From positions 1 to 64,000 of the forward strand of contig JAUYQQ010000016.1 of NCBI GenBank assembly GCA_030697165.1: a stretch of DNA of 64,000 nucleotides, read 5' to 3'. The notes below the pieces were generated by a model. That model was not told where the DNA came from. It did no database searches and worked only from the letters and a program-made list of their open reading frames with translations. A program made the position numbers and the translations under genes. This document shows, one piece after another, positions 7,932 to 15,304 of this stretch. How positions within the stretch are numbered: position 1 is the stretch's first letter; each line of letters begins with the position of its first letter. The stretch comes from Acidobacteriota bacterium (GTDB lineage: Bacteria; Acidobacteriota; Vicinamibacteria; Vicinamibacterales; UBA2999).

Positions 7932-8906
7932 GTGACCATGACCATGTCCACGCCACGCGCTAGCGACCTTCTTCTCGTTCTTCTCACGTCGCACGTCCTA
8001 CTATTCACTTCGGTTGGCGCCGTGAGCGCCCAGGCCCTGCCCAAGCCGGACGGCTACGTCAACGACTTCGCGGGAGTTCTTGACGCGGCGACGCGCGCCA
8101 GGCTCGAGCAGCGCCTGAAGGAGGTCGAGGCCGCGTCCTCGTCTGAGGTCGCCGTGGCGACGGTGACATCGCTCGAGGGAATGTCGGTTGAGGAGTACGC
8201 CACCCGCTTGTTCAAGGAATGGGGCGTCGGGCAGGAGAAGGCTGACAACGGCGTGCTGATCCTGGTCGCGCCCAACGATCGCGAGATGCGCATCGAGGTC
8301 GGCTACGGCCTCGAAGGCGTCCTGCCCGACGGCCTGGCCGGCGAGATTCGCGACGAGCAGTTCCTGCCGCGCTTCCGAGACGACGACTACGCCGGCGGCA
8401 TCAGCGCCGGCGTCGGCCGCATCGCCGACATCGTCGAGAAGAACCAGGTGCTGTCGCCGGAGGAACTGGCCCGCTTCAACGACTCCTCGAACGACGTGCC
8501 GGTATGGATACTGGTGCCCTTCCTCGGGATGTTCATCGGGATCGGCTCGTTCATGTTTGGACTCGGCCTGCGCACCAAGACCGTCTTCCCGATACTGTTC
8601 GGCGGCCTGTTCTCCGGCATTCCCATGCTGATGGCCTTGCTCGTGATGTTCACGGTCACCCTCTACACGCTCGCGCCGCTGTGGTTGGCCATGGCAGCGA
8701 CTGGTTACTGGCTGGGCAGCAGAAAGAAGTGGAAAGACAGCTTCCGGCCGGGTAAGGGCGGTGGCAAGGGCAGCAGCGGCAGCGGCAGCGGTTGGGTCAT
8801 GGGTGGCGGCAGTTCCGGCGGGTCGAGCTCCGGCGGGTCGTCCGGCGGCAGCAGCAGTTTCGGCGGCGGATCATCGGGCGGCGGCGGCGCCAGCGGACGA
8901 TGGTAG
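7932..8906 (+). CDS. TPM-domain membrane protein (YgcG-like)
   Basis: 324 residues: signal segment, TPM domain (about 35-165, starting GYVNDFAGVLD and containing ADNGVLILVAPNDREMRIEVGYG and GI..GVGRIADIV), then three hydrophobic segments (about 195-265) and a Gly/Ser-rich tail of some 55 residues. TPM proteins of this YgcG/Psb32 type are membrane-anchored with an external TPM domain; their biochemical role is unsettled. Three start codons (GTG 7932, ATG 7938, ATG 7944) are possible and none has a strong Shine-Dalgarno. The stop overlaps the start of the next gene. Confidence 0.85.
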   Translation: MTMTMSTPRASDLLLVLLTSHVLLFTSVGAVSAQALPKPDGYVNDFAGVLDAATRARLEQRLKEVEAASSSEVAVATVTSLEGMSVEEYATRLFKEWGVGQEKADNGVLILVAPNDREMRIEVGYGLEGVLPDGLAGEIRDEQFLPRFRDDDYAGGISAGVGRIADIVEKNQVLSPEELARFNDSSNDVPVWILVPFLGMFIGIGSFMFGLGLRTKTVFPILFGGLFSGIPMLMALLVMFTVTLYTLAPLWLAMAATGYWLGSRKKWKDSFRPGKGGGKGSSGSGSGWVMGGGSSGGSSSGGSSGGSSSFGGGSSGGGGASGRW

Positions 8907-9478
8907 CCGCCGCGCGCCGGGGTTGGCTCGTGGCGGCGGCCGCCGCGGCTGGCTTTGCATCGGCCTGTACGCTGGCCGGCCCACGCGAAGAAGCGTTCGT
9001 GCGCGGTCGCCTGGCCGCGATGGCGGAGGTCGCGTCGGTCGAGGTGTCCTGCGGTTCGGGATGGCTGAACCCTAAAGGGGATGTCTGCGTGACGGTGACC
9101 ACCAACGGCGGCAAGCAATTGCGGTTTCAGGGTGTTGGCTACGACTCGTTCGGCTCCGCGCCGTCGCGGGTGCGCCTGGTGGCCGCCGGCGGCCTGTCCC
9201 CGCTGGTGGTGTCCTGCGAGTCGCAGTCGGGCTTTGCCGATATCGATCGGTCGGGCCTCTTCGGCCATCACTTCTCGCCGGTCATTGAGGCCGTGCCTGA
9301 AGCCGTGCGCCGCAGCGTCGACGTCTTGGAAGAACTGGAGTACTGGCCGCAGTGCCCGCAGTTCTGGGAAGTGGGCGGGCCGCAGGGGACGACCTTCCGC
9401 TACTGTGCCCACAAGTCGGGCGCGCGCGGCGAGCCGCCGCCACGGCCGTGCGATCAATCGTTGGACAGGACGAAGTAG
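8900..9478 (+). CDS. Hypothetical lipoprotein
   Basis: 192 residues. The start at 8900 overlaps the upstream TPM gene stop (ATGGTAG), implying coupled translation. A hydrophobic N-terminus ends in a lipobox, FASAC, so the mature protein is probably lipid-anchored. The body has several cysteines and no family I recognise. Its 3' end overlaps the convergent anti-sigma gene by 25 bp. Confidence 0.7.
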   Translation: MVAAARRGWLVAAAAAAGFASACTLAGPREEAFVRGRLAAMAEVASVEVSCGSGWLNPKGDVCVTVTTNGGKQLRFQGVGYDSFGSAPSRVRLVAAGGLSPLVVSCESQSGFADIDRSGLFGHHFSPVIEAVPEAVRRSVDVLEELEYWPQCPQFWEVGGPQGTTFRYCAHKSGARGEPPPRPCDQSLDRTK

Positions 9479-9963
9479 AGCAGCACCGGGGCCACCAGTA
9501 AGCACGCGGCCGCGGCGATCGCCACGACCATGCTTTGCCGCAGCACACCGCTGACTGCCCCCGACACTTCACCGTTGGCAATCAACGGCGCCGCCACCTC
9601 GCGCGCCCAGTCGGCCGCCACGATCAGCGTCGGCCAGGCCATGCCGGCGACGGCTATCAGGATCCCAAGAGTGATGGCGGCAGTTACGCCGTGCAGCCAC
9701 GCCATGGGCCGCGTGGCGGCCTGCGCCGACTCCAGCCGCGCCCGCACCGCGGAACGCCACCACACCTGGCCGGCCACCGGCACATGCACTTCGCGGCGTG
9801 CGTGACCGTGATCGGCACGGAGCACGACCGCCACTTCCGCGACCTCGCGGCAGATCTCGCACTGCTGCGCGTGGGCCACCAGTTCGTCGTCTTCCGAGGG
9901 CCATCGGCCCGCAAGCACGGCGCCGAGCACACGGTCTTCACGAGCGCATTCGAGACTGCTCAC
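9454..9963 (-). CDS. Anti-sigma factor with zinc-finger motif
   Basis: 169 residues. Near residue 30 a His-x3-Cys-x2-Cys motif (HAQQCEIC) matches the ZAS zinc finger of anti-sigma factors. Two hydrophobic helices (about 90-115 and 145-165) anchor it in the membrane. Its start overlaps the stop of the upstream ECF sigma gene by 4 nt, the usual sigma/anti-sigma pairing, so it should sequester that sigma factor until a signal arrives. Confidence 0.8.
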   Translation of the reverse strand: MSSLECAREDRVLGAVLAGRWPSEDDELVAHAQQCEICREVAEVAVVLRADHGHARREVHVPVAGQVWWRSAVRARLESAQAATRPMAWLHGVTAAITLGILIAVAGMAWPTLIVAADWAREVAAPLIANGEVSGAVSGVLRQSMVVAIAAAACLLVAPVLLYFVLSND

Positions 9964-10547
9964 GATCGGCCTCCGGGATTTCTCAGGATCACCGCCAGGC
10001 GGTGACGGGCGCGGAACAACATGCCTTTCAGGCTAGCCGTCTTCACGCCAATGGCAGCGGCAATTTCCTCGTGCGACCACCCTTGCGCGTAGGCCAGCCA
10101 CAACAGGCTCCGCTCGCGCGGCTTCAGGTGTTCCAGGGCTCGTGCCAAGTCGATGCGCGCCGCCGCCTGGTCGGCGTGGTGGGCGTCAACCGGTGCGGCG
10201 AGCGCCTCTTGCGCCGCGGTCGAGACCGGCACTTCCACGCGTGGCCGGCGGCGGTGGTCGTGCACCAGGTTCGTGGCAATCCGGAACAGGTAATGCTTCC
10301 GGTGGTCATCGCTGTCGAACACGGCGTTCGAGCGCAGGAACTTGTAGTACGCCTCCTGGAGCAAGTCGTCCGCGAGCCGGTCGTCGTTCGTCATGCGGCC
10401 CAGGTAGGCGCGGACCGGCCGCGCCGTCAGCTCGTAGAAGGAGCGAAAGGCTTCCTCGGTCATCTGGAACGTGCGTTCGGCTTCGTCAAAGGCGCCGAGG
10501 CGTTCCATGTCGGTCAGCGCCAGTTCACGCATTGCCGGAACTCGCAT
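9960..10547 (-). CDS. ECF-type RNA polymerase sigma factor
   Basis: 195 residues with sigma-70 region 2 (about 30-95, including DDLLQEAYYKFLRS and YLFRIATNLVHDHRRR) and region 4 (about 130-185, LKPRERSLLWLAYAQGWSHEEIAAAIGV, a helix-turn-helix). It recruits RNA polymerase to specific promoters. The first start overlaps the upstream gene by 23 nt; Met6 (10532) is an alternative. The next gene is its likely anti-sigma factor. Confidence 0.92.
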   Translation of the reverse strand: MRVPAMRELALTDMERLGAFDEAERTFQMTEEAFRSFYELTARPVRAYLGRMTNDDRLADDLLQEAYYKFLRSNAVFDSDDHRKHYLFRIATNLVHDHRRRPRVEVPVSTAAQEALAAPVDAHHADQAAARIDLARALEHLKPRERSLLWLAYAQGWSHEEIAAAIGVKTASLKGMLFRARHRLAVILRNPGGRS

Positions 10548-11409
10548 CAGTGATGGCGGCTCTCGCCGGGAACAGGCCGAGACGCGACGACACCAGGTAG
10601 GCCATGACCGAGGCGACGACGAAGCCGGCGCCGAGGGCGAGCAGAATCACGCCTACTACAGTAAAGGCTTGTTGCGCTTCATTGGTCACTGAATTCGCGG
10701 CAAACCGGAAGCCGACGCCGACGGTAGCGAGCACGATGCCGGCCATCATCGACCAGATGATGGGACCGACGGGCGCGGCGCCCATCCGGGGCGAATCCGG
10801 CTCCTGCTGGATGGGAGCCGACTCGAGAAAGCGGCGGCCGGCAGGACTCTGGATGTAGGCGAGCAGTTCTTCGTTTGTAGTCATGCGCTCCATCAGCTTG
10901 GTGTGAACGTCTGTTTGCACCTTCGTCAGCCGTAGCCACCGGCGGTGTTGAATCACGGCGCGCACCAGCCAGATCAGGATGGCGAAGAAGGCGCCGAAGC
11001 CGAGAAAGCCACCGAGGCCACCGAGCAGGACGCCGAGCGCCTCGACCTCGGGCGACATCGGCGTGCGGCGCTGCTCGTAGTAGTCGTAGCCGCCGAAGAA
11101 GAACGTCGGGTTCCGGAGGACCTCCGGATGTTGCTGGAGGAACCCCACCAGCTGCGGATAAGGTGCAATGTAGTCGGCCCGGCTCAGCAGGCTTGGGTCG
11201 CGCCGCAGGACCTCGCCGACGGCGGGCGGGTACTGCCGCAGGAGCTCCCGCAGCTGTTCGCGTGTCTCGTTGGCGTCGGTCGGGACCTGGAACACAGGGG
11301 CGGCCGGGGCCGCAGGAGGCTCGGCCGGTGCCGGCGGCGCCGGCTGAGCCGACAGGGTGGCCGCGGTCAGCAGGGTGGCCGCCAGGGCCGAGAGAATGCG
11401 TTGCTTCAT
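10525..11409 (-). CDS. Hypothetical membrane protein, first gene of the sigma operon
   Basis: 294 residues. A signal peptide ends near LSAQPAP and is followed by a Pro/Ala linker and a soluble region. Three hydrophobic helices are visible near 130-150, 215-235 and 245-270. No family recognised. It precedes and overlaps the sigma gene, so the three genes form one operon; a role in sensing for the sigma/anti-sigma pair is inference only. Confidence 0.7.
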   Translation of the reverse strand: MKQRILSALAATLLTAATLSAQPAPPAPAEPPAAPAAPVFQVPTDANETREQLRELLRQYPPAVGEVLRRDPSLLSRADYIAPYPQLVGFLQQHPEVLRNPTFFFGGYDYYEQRRTPMSPEVEALGVLLGGLGGFLGFGAFFAILIWLVRAVIQHRRWLRLTKVQTDVHTKLMERMTTNEELLAYIQSPAGRRFLESAPIQQEPDSPRMGAAPVGPIIWSMMAGIVLATVGVGFRFAANSVTNEAQQAFTVVGVILLALGAGFVVASVMAYLVSSRLGLFPARAAITDASSGNA

Positions 11410-11468
11410 ACCCCTTATTACGGATGACCTGCCAAAAGGTTAACGGCGCGGTTTGATACGCTGGGGTC

Positions 11469-12098
11469 ATGACGGTCCGCCGACGGCACATGTCCATGCT
11501 GCGGTCCTACACGTGGGCCGACCTGCTGACCATCCTCAACGCCTCGTGCGGCACCATCTCGATCTTCCTGTGCCTCGACTACATCGCCACCGACAACCGC
11601 CGGTTTCTGTGGGCGGCGTTTTTTCTGCTGCCGGCCGCGTTGCTGTTCGATGTGCTTGATGGCTACGTGGCCCGGCTCGACAGCCGCCGCCAGTCGGTGC
11701 TTGGCGCCGACCTCGACTCGCTGGCCGACGTGATCTCGTTCGGCGTCGCGCCCGCCGTCCTCGGCTTCACGCTCGGCCTGCGCGGCGGGTGGGACATGGT
11801 GATCCTGACCTACTTCGTCGTGTGCGGCGTCAGCCGCCTGGCGCGCTTCAACGCCACCACCGAAGCCCTGACCGACGCGGCGACCGGCAAGGTCAAGTAC
11901 TTCGAGGGCACGCCAATCCCCACCAGCGTGGTGCTGGTGCTGGTGCTCGGGTTGGCGCAATATCTCGGCCGCGTGGACGACCAGTTGTGGTTCGGCGTCT
12001 ACCAGGTGGGCCCGGCCCTGTTGCACCCGTTGGTCCTGATGTTCGCGGCCAGCGGCAGTGCGATGATTAGCGCGACCCTGCGCATTCCAAAACCCTGA
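11469..12098 (+). CDS. pssA: CDP-diacylglycerol-serine O-phosphatidyltransferase
   Basis: 209 residues, integral membrane. The CDP-alcohol phosphatidyltransferase signature D-G-x2-A-R-x8-G-x3-D-x3-D is intact (DGYVAR then GADLDSLAD, about 62-88). The companion SFGVAPA segment is typical of PssA, which makes phosphatidylserine on the way to phosphatidylethanolamine. At least five hydrophobic segments are seen. The stop TGA is part of the first unit of a CCCTGAT heptamer array. Confidence 0.88.
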   Translation: MTVRRRHMSMLRSYTWADLLTILNASCGTISIFLCLDYIATDNRRFLWAAFFLLPAALLFDVLDGYVARLDSRRQSVLGADLDSLADVISFGVAPAVLGFTLGLRGGWDMVILTYFVVCGVSRLARFNATTEALTDAATGKVKYFEGTPIPTSVVLVLVLGLAQYLGRVDDQLWFGVYQVGPALLHPLVLMFAASGSAMISATLRIPKP

Positions 12099-12133
12099 TC
12101 CCTGATCCCTGATCCCTGATCCCTGATCCCTGA
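12093..12133. repeat. CCCTGAT heptamer array (family D)
   Basis: Nearly six uninterrupted CCCTGAT units lie at the end of pssA; the first contains its stop codon TGA. The same heptamer in reverse orientation is found inside the formate dehydrogenase gene at 18930-18959. Confidence 0.9.
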
Positions 12134-12157
12134 ACTCCCCGAGGTATAGTCCGCGTC

Positions 12158-13537
12158 ATGCGGACAGCGAGGCTCGGGATGTGCGCGTTGGCGGTGTTCG
12201 GTTCCCTCGCACCTGCGGCCCAGGCGCCCTTTGCTTCCGGGCCCGGCGCTCCGGTCCTCTACGAGAACGTCCGCCTGATTCCGGGCGACGGCACCGCCGC
12301 AATCGAACGGGCCGCGATGCTCGTGGAGAACGGCACGATTGCTCGGGTGGCGCCCGCCGGCTCCATCGCCGTGCCGGCCTCGGTGCGGCGCGTGGACCTG
12401 GCCGGGAAGACCATCATTCCGGCGCTGATCGGCACCCACGGCCATCCCGGATTCCAGCAGGGGCTGAGCTATTCGGCCGGCAACTACACCCGCGAAACCG
12501 TCATCAGCGACCTGGCGCGCGCGTTGTACTTCGGCGTGAACGTGGTGCAGTCGCAAGGGATCGAAACCGGCGACCTGTTGTATCAACTGCGGTCGGAGCA
12601 GACCAATGGCCGGCCGCAGGGCGCGCTGCTGCAGGTGACTGGCCGTGGCATCGGCTCGCCGAATGCCGGCCCCGGCGGCGCCGCCTACACCGGCATCGCT
12701 TATGAAGTAACAACCGAGGCCGAGGCCCGCAAGGCCGTGGCGGAGCTGGCCGCGCGCCGCGTCGACATGGTCAAGATCTGGGTCGACGATCGCAACGGCC
12801 GCGCGCCGAAGCTCAGCCCGCCCCTCTACCGCGCCATCATCGACGAGGCGCATCAGCGCCAACTGCGCGTGATCGCCCACGTCTTTTATCACGCCGATGC
12901 GGTCGATCTCGTTGATGCCGGTATCGACGCCTTCGCGCACATGGTTCGCGACACCGTGATGAGTGATGCGCTGGTGGCAGCGATCGTCAAGAAAGACGTG
13001 GTGGTGATGGGCAACCTCACGACACCGCTCAAGCCGACGTTCGCGGCAACGCCGCCGTGGCTCACCGCCGGTGACCCCATGATGGCCCTGCTCACCCCGG
13101 CGGTCATTGCGCCAGTCATTGAGCGCATGCGGGCCTACTACGCAAAGCGTGAACCCAAGGCGGTGGAAGCCGCGCGTCAGCGGTACGGCATCCTGCGGCA
13201 GAGTCTCGCCAAGCTGGCTGCCGCCGGCGCGAAGGTCGTGCTCGGCGCCGATACCGGCCTCGAAGATCACCACTTCGGCTTCGCCGAGCAACTGGAACTG
13301 CAAGCCATGGTCGAGGCCGGCATGTCGCCGTCGCAGGCGATCGTCGCCGCGACCAGCCGCGCCGCCGCGTTCGTGAACCGCCCCGACACCGGCGCCTTGA
13401 GGGTGAGCAAGCGCGCCGACTTCCTCGTCCTCGACGCCAACCCGCTCGACGATATCACCAACACCCGACGGATCTCGCGTATCGTCATCGGCAATGCAGA
13501 GGTCGACCGCGCCGCGCTCATCGCGCTCATGCGGTGA
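12158..13537 (+). CDS. Exported amidohydrolase (imidazolonepropionase-like)
   Basis: 459 residues with a signal peptide (to about APAAQA). A metal-dependent amidohydrolase barrel follows: His-x-His in GTHGHPG, a putative carbamylated Lys in VKIWVDD, a His in IAHVFYH and the final Asp in GADTG. The C-terminal small beta domain ends in KRADFLVLDANPLDDI, as in imidazolonepropionase-like and prolidase-like amidohydrolases. Substrate unknown. It begins just after the heptamer array and its stop is followed 6 bp later by the family A hairpin. Confidence 0.85.
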   Translation: MRTARLGMCALAVFGSLAPAAQAPFASGPGAPVLYENVRLIPGDGTAAIERAAMLVENGTIARVAPAGSIAVPASVRRVDLAGKTIIPALIGTHGHPGFQQGLSYSAGNYTRETVISDLARALYFGVNVVQSQGIETGDLLYQLRSEQTNGRPQGALLQVTGRGIGSPNAGPGGAAYTGIAYEVTTEAEARKAVAELAARRVDMVKIWVDDRNGRAPKLSPPLYRAIIDEAHQRQLRVIAHVFYHADAVDLVDAGIDAFAHMVRDTVMSDALVAAIVKKDVVVMGNLTTPLKPTFAATPPWLTAGDPMMALLTPAVIAPVIERMRAYYAKREPKAVEAARQRYGILRQSLAKLAAAGAKVVLGADTGLEDHHFGFAEQLELQAMVEAGMSPSQAIVAATSRAAAFVNRPDTGALRVSKRADFLVLDANPLDDITNTRRISRIVIGNAEVDRAALIALMR

Positions 13538-13542
13538 TCGTG

Positions 13543-13657
13543 GGCCACAGAGGACACAGAGGACACCGAGTCAATTCTTTCTAAATGCCAGTCGGCGCGT
13601 TCGACGCTCGATCGCATTTCGAGAGTTTGCTCTGAGTCCTCTGTGTCCTCTGTGGCC
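13543..13657. repeat. 115-bp palindromic element (family A, gene-less)
   Basis: A perfect 22-bp inverted repeat (13543-13564 and 13636-13657) built from CAGAGGACA/CCTCTGTGT units flanks a 71-nt loop. Just inside the left arm it has ACCGAGTCAATTCTTT, closely matched beside the left arm of the GxxExxY unit at 42898. This is the size and form of a MITE or REP-type element. It separates the amidohydrolase and VOC genes. Confidence 0.85.
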
Positions 13658-13686
13658 AATGTTCGGTACGGCGTTAAGATGGCTGC

Positions 13687-14475
13687 ATGCCCCTGCCGGC
13701 AGACGCCCACATCGGCTCCGTCAGCCTGACCGTCAATGATCTCGACCGCTCGGTGTCCTTCTACTGCGACACCCTCGGCTTTCTGGAGTCCATGCGAGAC
13801 GGCCGCACGGCATACCTGTCGGCCGGCGGACCGGTCCTGATTGAATTGCACGAGCGTCGCGATTCGGTGCCCAAGCCGCGTCGCAGCACCGGCCTGTTCC
13901 ACTTTGCCATCCTCGTGCCCTCGCGCGCGGCGCTCGGCCGCTCGTTGCGGCGCCTTGCGGACCGGCAGTGGCCCCTCTCCGGCGTGGCCGATCACCTGGT
14001 CAGCGAGGCGTTGTACTTGAGTGACCCCGACGGCCTGGGCATCGAGATCTATCGGGATCGCCCGCGGGAGACCTGGCGCACCGCTAACGGCGAGCTGGCC
14101 ATGACCACCGATCCGCTCGACGTGCAAAGCGTGGCGAACGAGGCGGGCGCTGATGCGGCGTGGCAGGGGCTGGAGGCCGCAACCGTGATCGGTCACGTGC
14201 ACCTGCACGTCTCGCGGCTCGAAGACGGCGAGGCGGTGTTCTGCGGCGACGTGGGGTTCGAGCCGACCGTGCGCGGTTACCCCGGTGCGTTATTCGCCGC
14301 GGCCGGCGGCTATCATCATCACCTGGGTATGAACACGTGGCTGGGCGCAGGCGCGCCGCCGCCGCCCGAGCACGCGGTCGGCATGCGGTCGTTCACGCTC
14401 GAGGCCGCGCAGCTCGAGCGCCGCACCGTGGCCGACACGGGCACTGGTGTCGTGGTCCAGTTGATCGGAGGCTGA
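13687..14475 (+). CDS. VOC-family (CatE-like) ring-cleavage/glyoxalase protein
   Basis: 262 residues with two vicinal-oxygen-chelate modules (1-115 and about 165-262). Candidate metal ligands are the His in ADAHIGSVSLTV, the His of FHFAIL and the Glu of GIEIYRD in the first module, and GHVHLHVS in the second. The overall pattern is that of Bacillus CatE-like extradiol dioxygenases or related glyoxalase-fold enzymes. The next gene starts 4 bp after its stop. Confidence 0.82.
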   Translation: MPLPADAHIGSVSLTVNDLDRSVSFYCDTLGFLESMRDGRTAYLSAGGPVLIELHERRDSVPKPRRSTGLFHFAILVPSRAALGRSLRRLADRQWPLSGVADHLVSEALYLSDPDGLGIEIYRDRPRETWRTANGELAMTTDPLDVQSVANEAGADAAWQGLEAATVIGHVHLHVSRLEDGEAVFCGDVGFEPTVRGYPGALFAAAGGYHHHLGMNTWLGAGAPPPPEHAVGMRSFTLEAAQLERRTVADTGTGVVVQLIGG

Positions 14476-14479
14476 CGCG

Positions 14480-15055
14480 ATGCGCCTCATGCTGATCGCG
14501 GCGATGATCGCCACGCTTGGGCAGGATGTGGACCGCGAGGTGCAGCGCCTGGCCATCGACGGGTGGGTCGCCGCGCGCGAACTGGCGCCCAAAGGCGGCG
14601 CCCTCGAGTTGCTCGGGCCCGTCAACCTGCGCCTGCGCGCCCTGGATGGCATGCCAGGGGTGGCGGCGCGGTATGCCGACGTCGCCATTCGCGCCGCCGT
14701 CAGCGCCGCCCAGGACGAGCGCGACGAGATGGAGGTGTTCCTGGCCCACGCCCGCGACCTGTCCGACACCATGGCCCTGGCCGGCGCGCCGGCACAGTGG
14801 CCGCTGCCCATCGACGAGCTGGCCGGGGAGCTGTGGCTCGAGGTGGACCGGTACACGGAGGCGCGCGATGCCTACTTGCGCGCGACCAGGGTGAAGCCGA
14901 CCGCCAACGCCTGGGTCGGCCTGGCCCGGGCCAGCGACCGGCTGGGTGACCTCGTCGCCGCCTGCGCCGCCTACACCCAGGCTGGGGCCACGGCCGGCCT
15001 GCCATCGGCGGTGGAGATCGAGATCTCGTTGTACGCCCTGAAGTGCCGCCGGTGA
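14480..15055 (+). CDS. Hypothetical protein, TPR-like
   Basis: 191 residues, mostly helical and Ala-rich; the region 110-175 (LWLEVDRYTEARDAYLRA, WVGLARASDRLGDLVAACAAY) looks like two TPR helices pairs. The first 15 residues could be a short signal segment. GGAGG lies 8 nt before the ATG. Its stop overlaps the next start (GTGA). Function unknown. Confidence 0.6.
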   Translation: MRLMLIAAMIATLGQDVDREVQRLAIDGWVAARELAPKGGALELLGPVNLRLRALDGMPGVAARYADVAIRAAVSAAQDERDEMEVFLAHARDLSDTMALAGAPAQWPLPIDELAGELWLEVDRYTEARDAYLRATRVKPTANAWVGLARASDRLGDLVAACAAYTQAGATAGLPSAVEIEISLYALKCRR

Positions 15056-15297
15056 TCTATCGACCCGAAGTCGCCGAAGAACTGGCGCGGCATGGCCTGG
15101 CGCCCAGGCCCGACACCTCGCCCGAGCGTTTGCGGGAGCAGATCAACGATCTCTACCGGATTGAGATTCGCCGCTTGCGCGATCGCTGCCGGGCCGGGGA
15201 GTTCAGCACCAGGGACCTGCCGGGCCACGTGATCGCGTTGCGCCAGCGATACCTGCTCCTGTCGATCCCCATCGCTCAGTGGACCGTGCTACCTTAA
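15052..15297 (+). CDS. Small hypothetical protein upstream of fdhA
   Basis: 81 residues, charged and helical, beginning VIYRPEVAEELARHG and ending YLLLSIPIAQWTVLP. The GTG at 15052 overlaps the upstream stop by 4 nt and is preferred over the GTG at 15043. It ends 7 bp before the formate dehydrogenase start, so it is probably co-transcribed with that operon and might be an accessory factor; there is no recognised family. Confidence 0.55.
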   Translation: MIYRPEVAEELARHGLAPRPDTSPERLREQINDLYRIEIRRLRDRCRAGEFSTRDLPGHVIALRQRYLLLSIPIAQWTVLP

Positions 15298-15304
15298 AAC
15301 CACG

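Noticed and set aside
12093-12133. CRISPR-like array
   Set aside because: Units are 7 bp with no spacers; it is a microsatellite-like heptamer array. The same holds for the arrays at 17188, 21779 and 40646.
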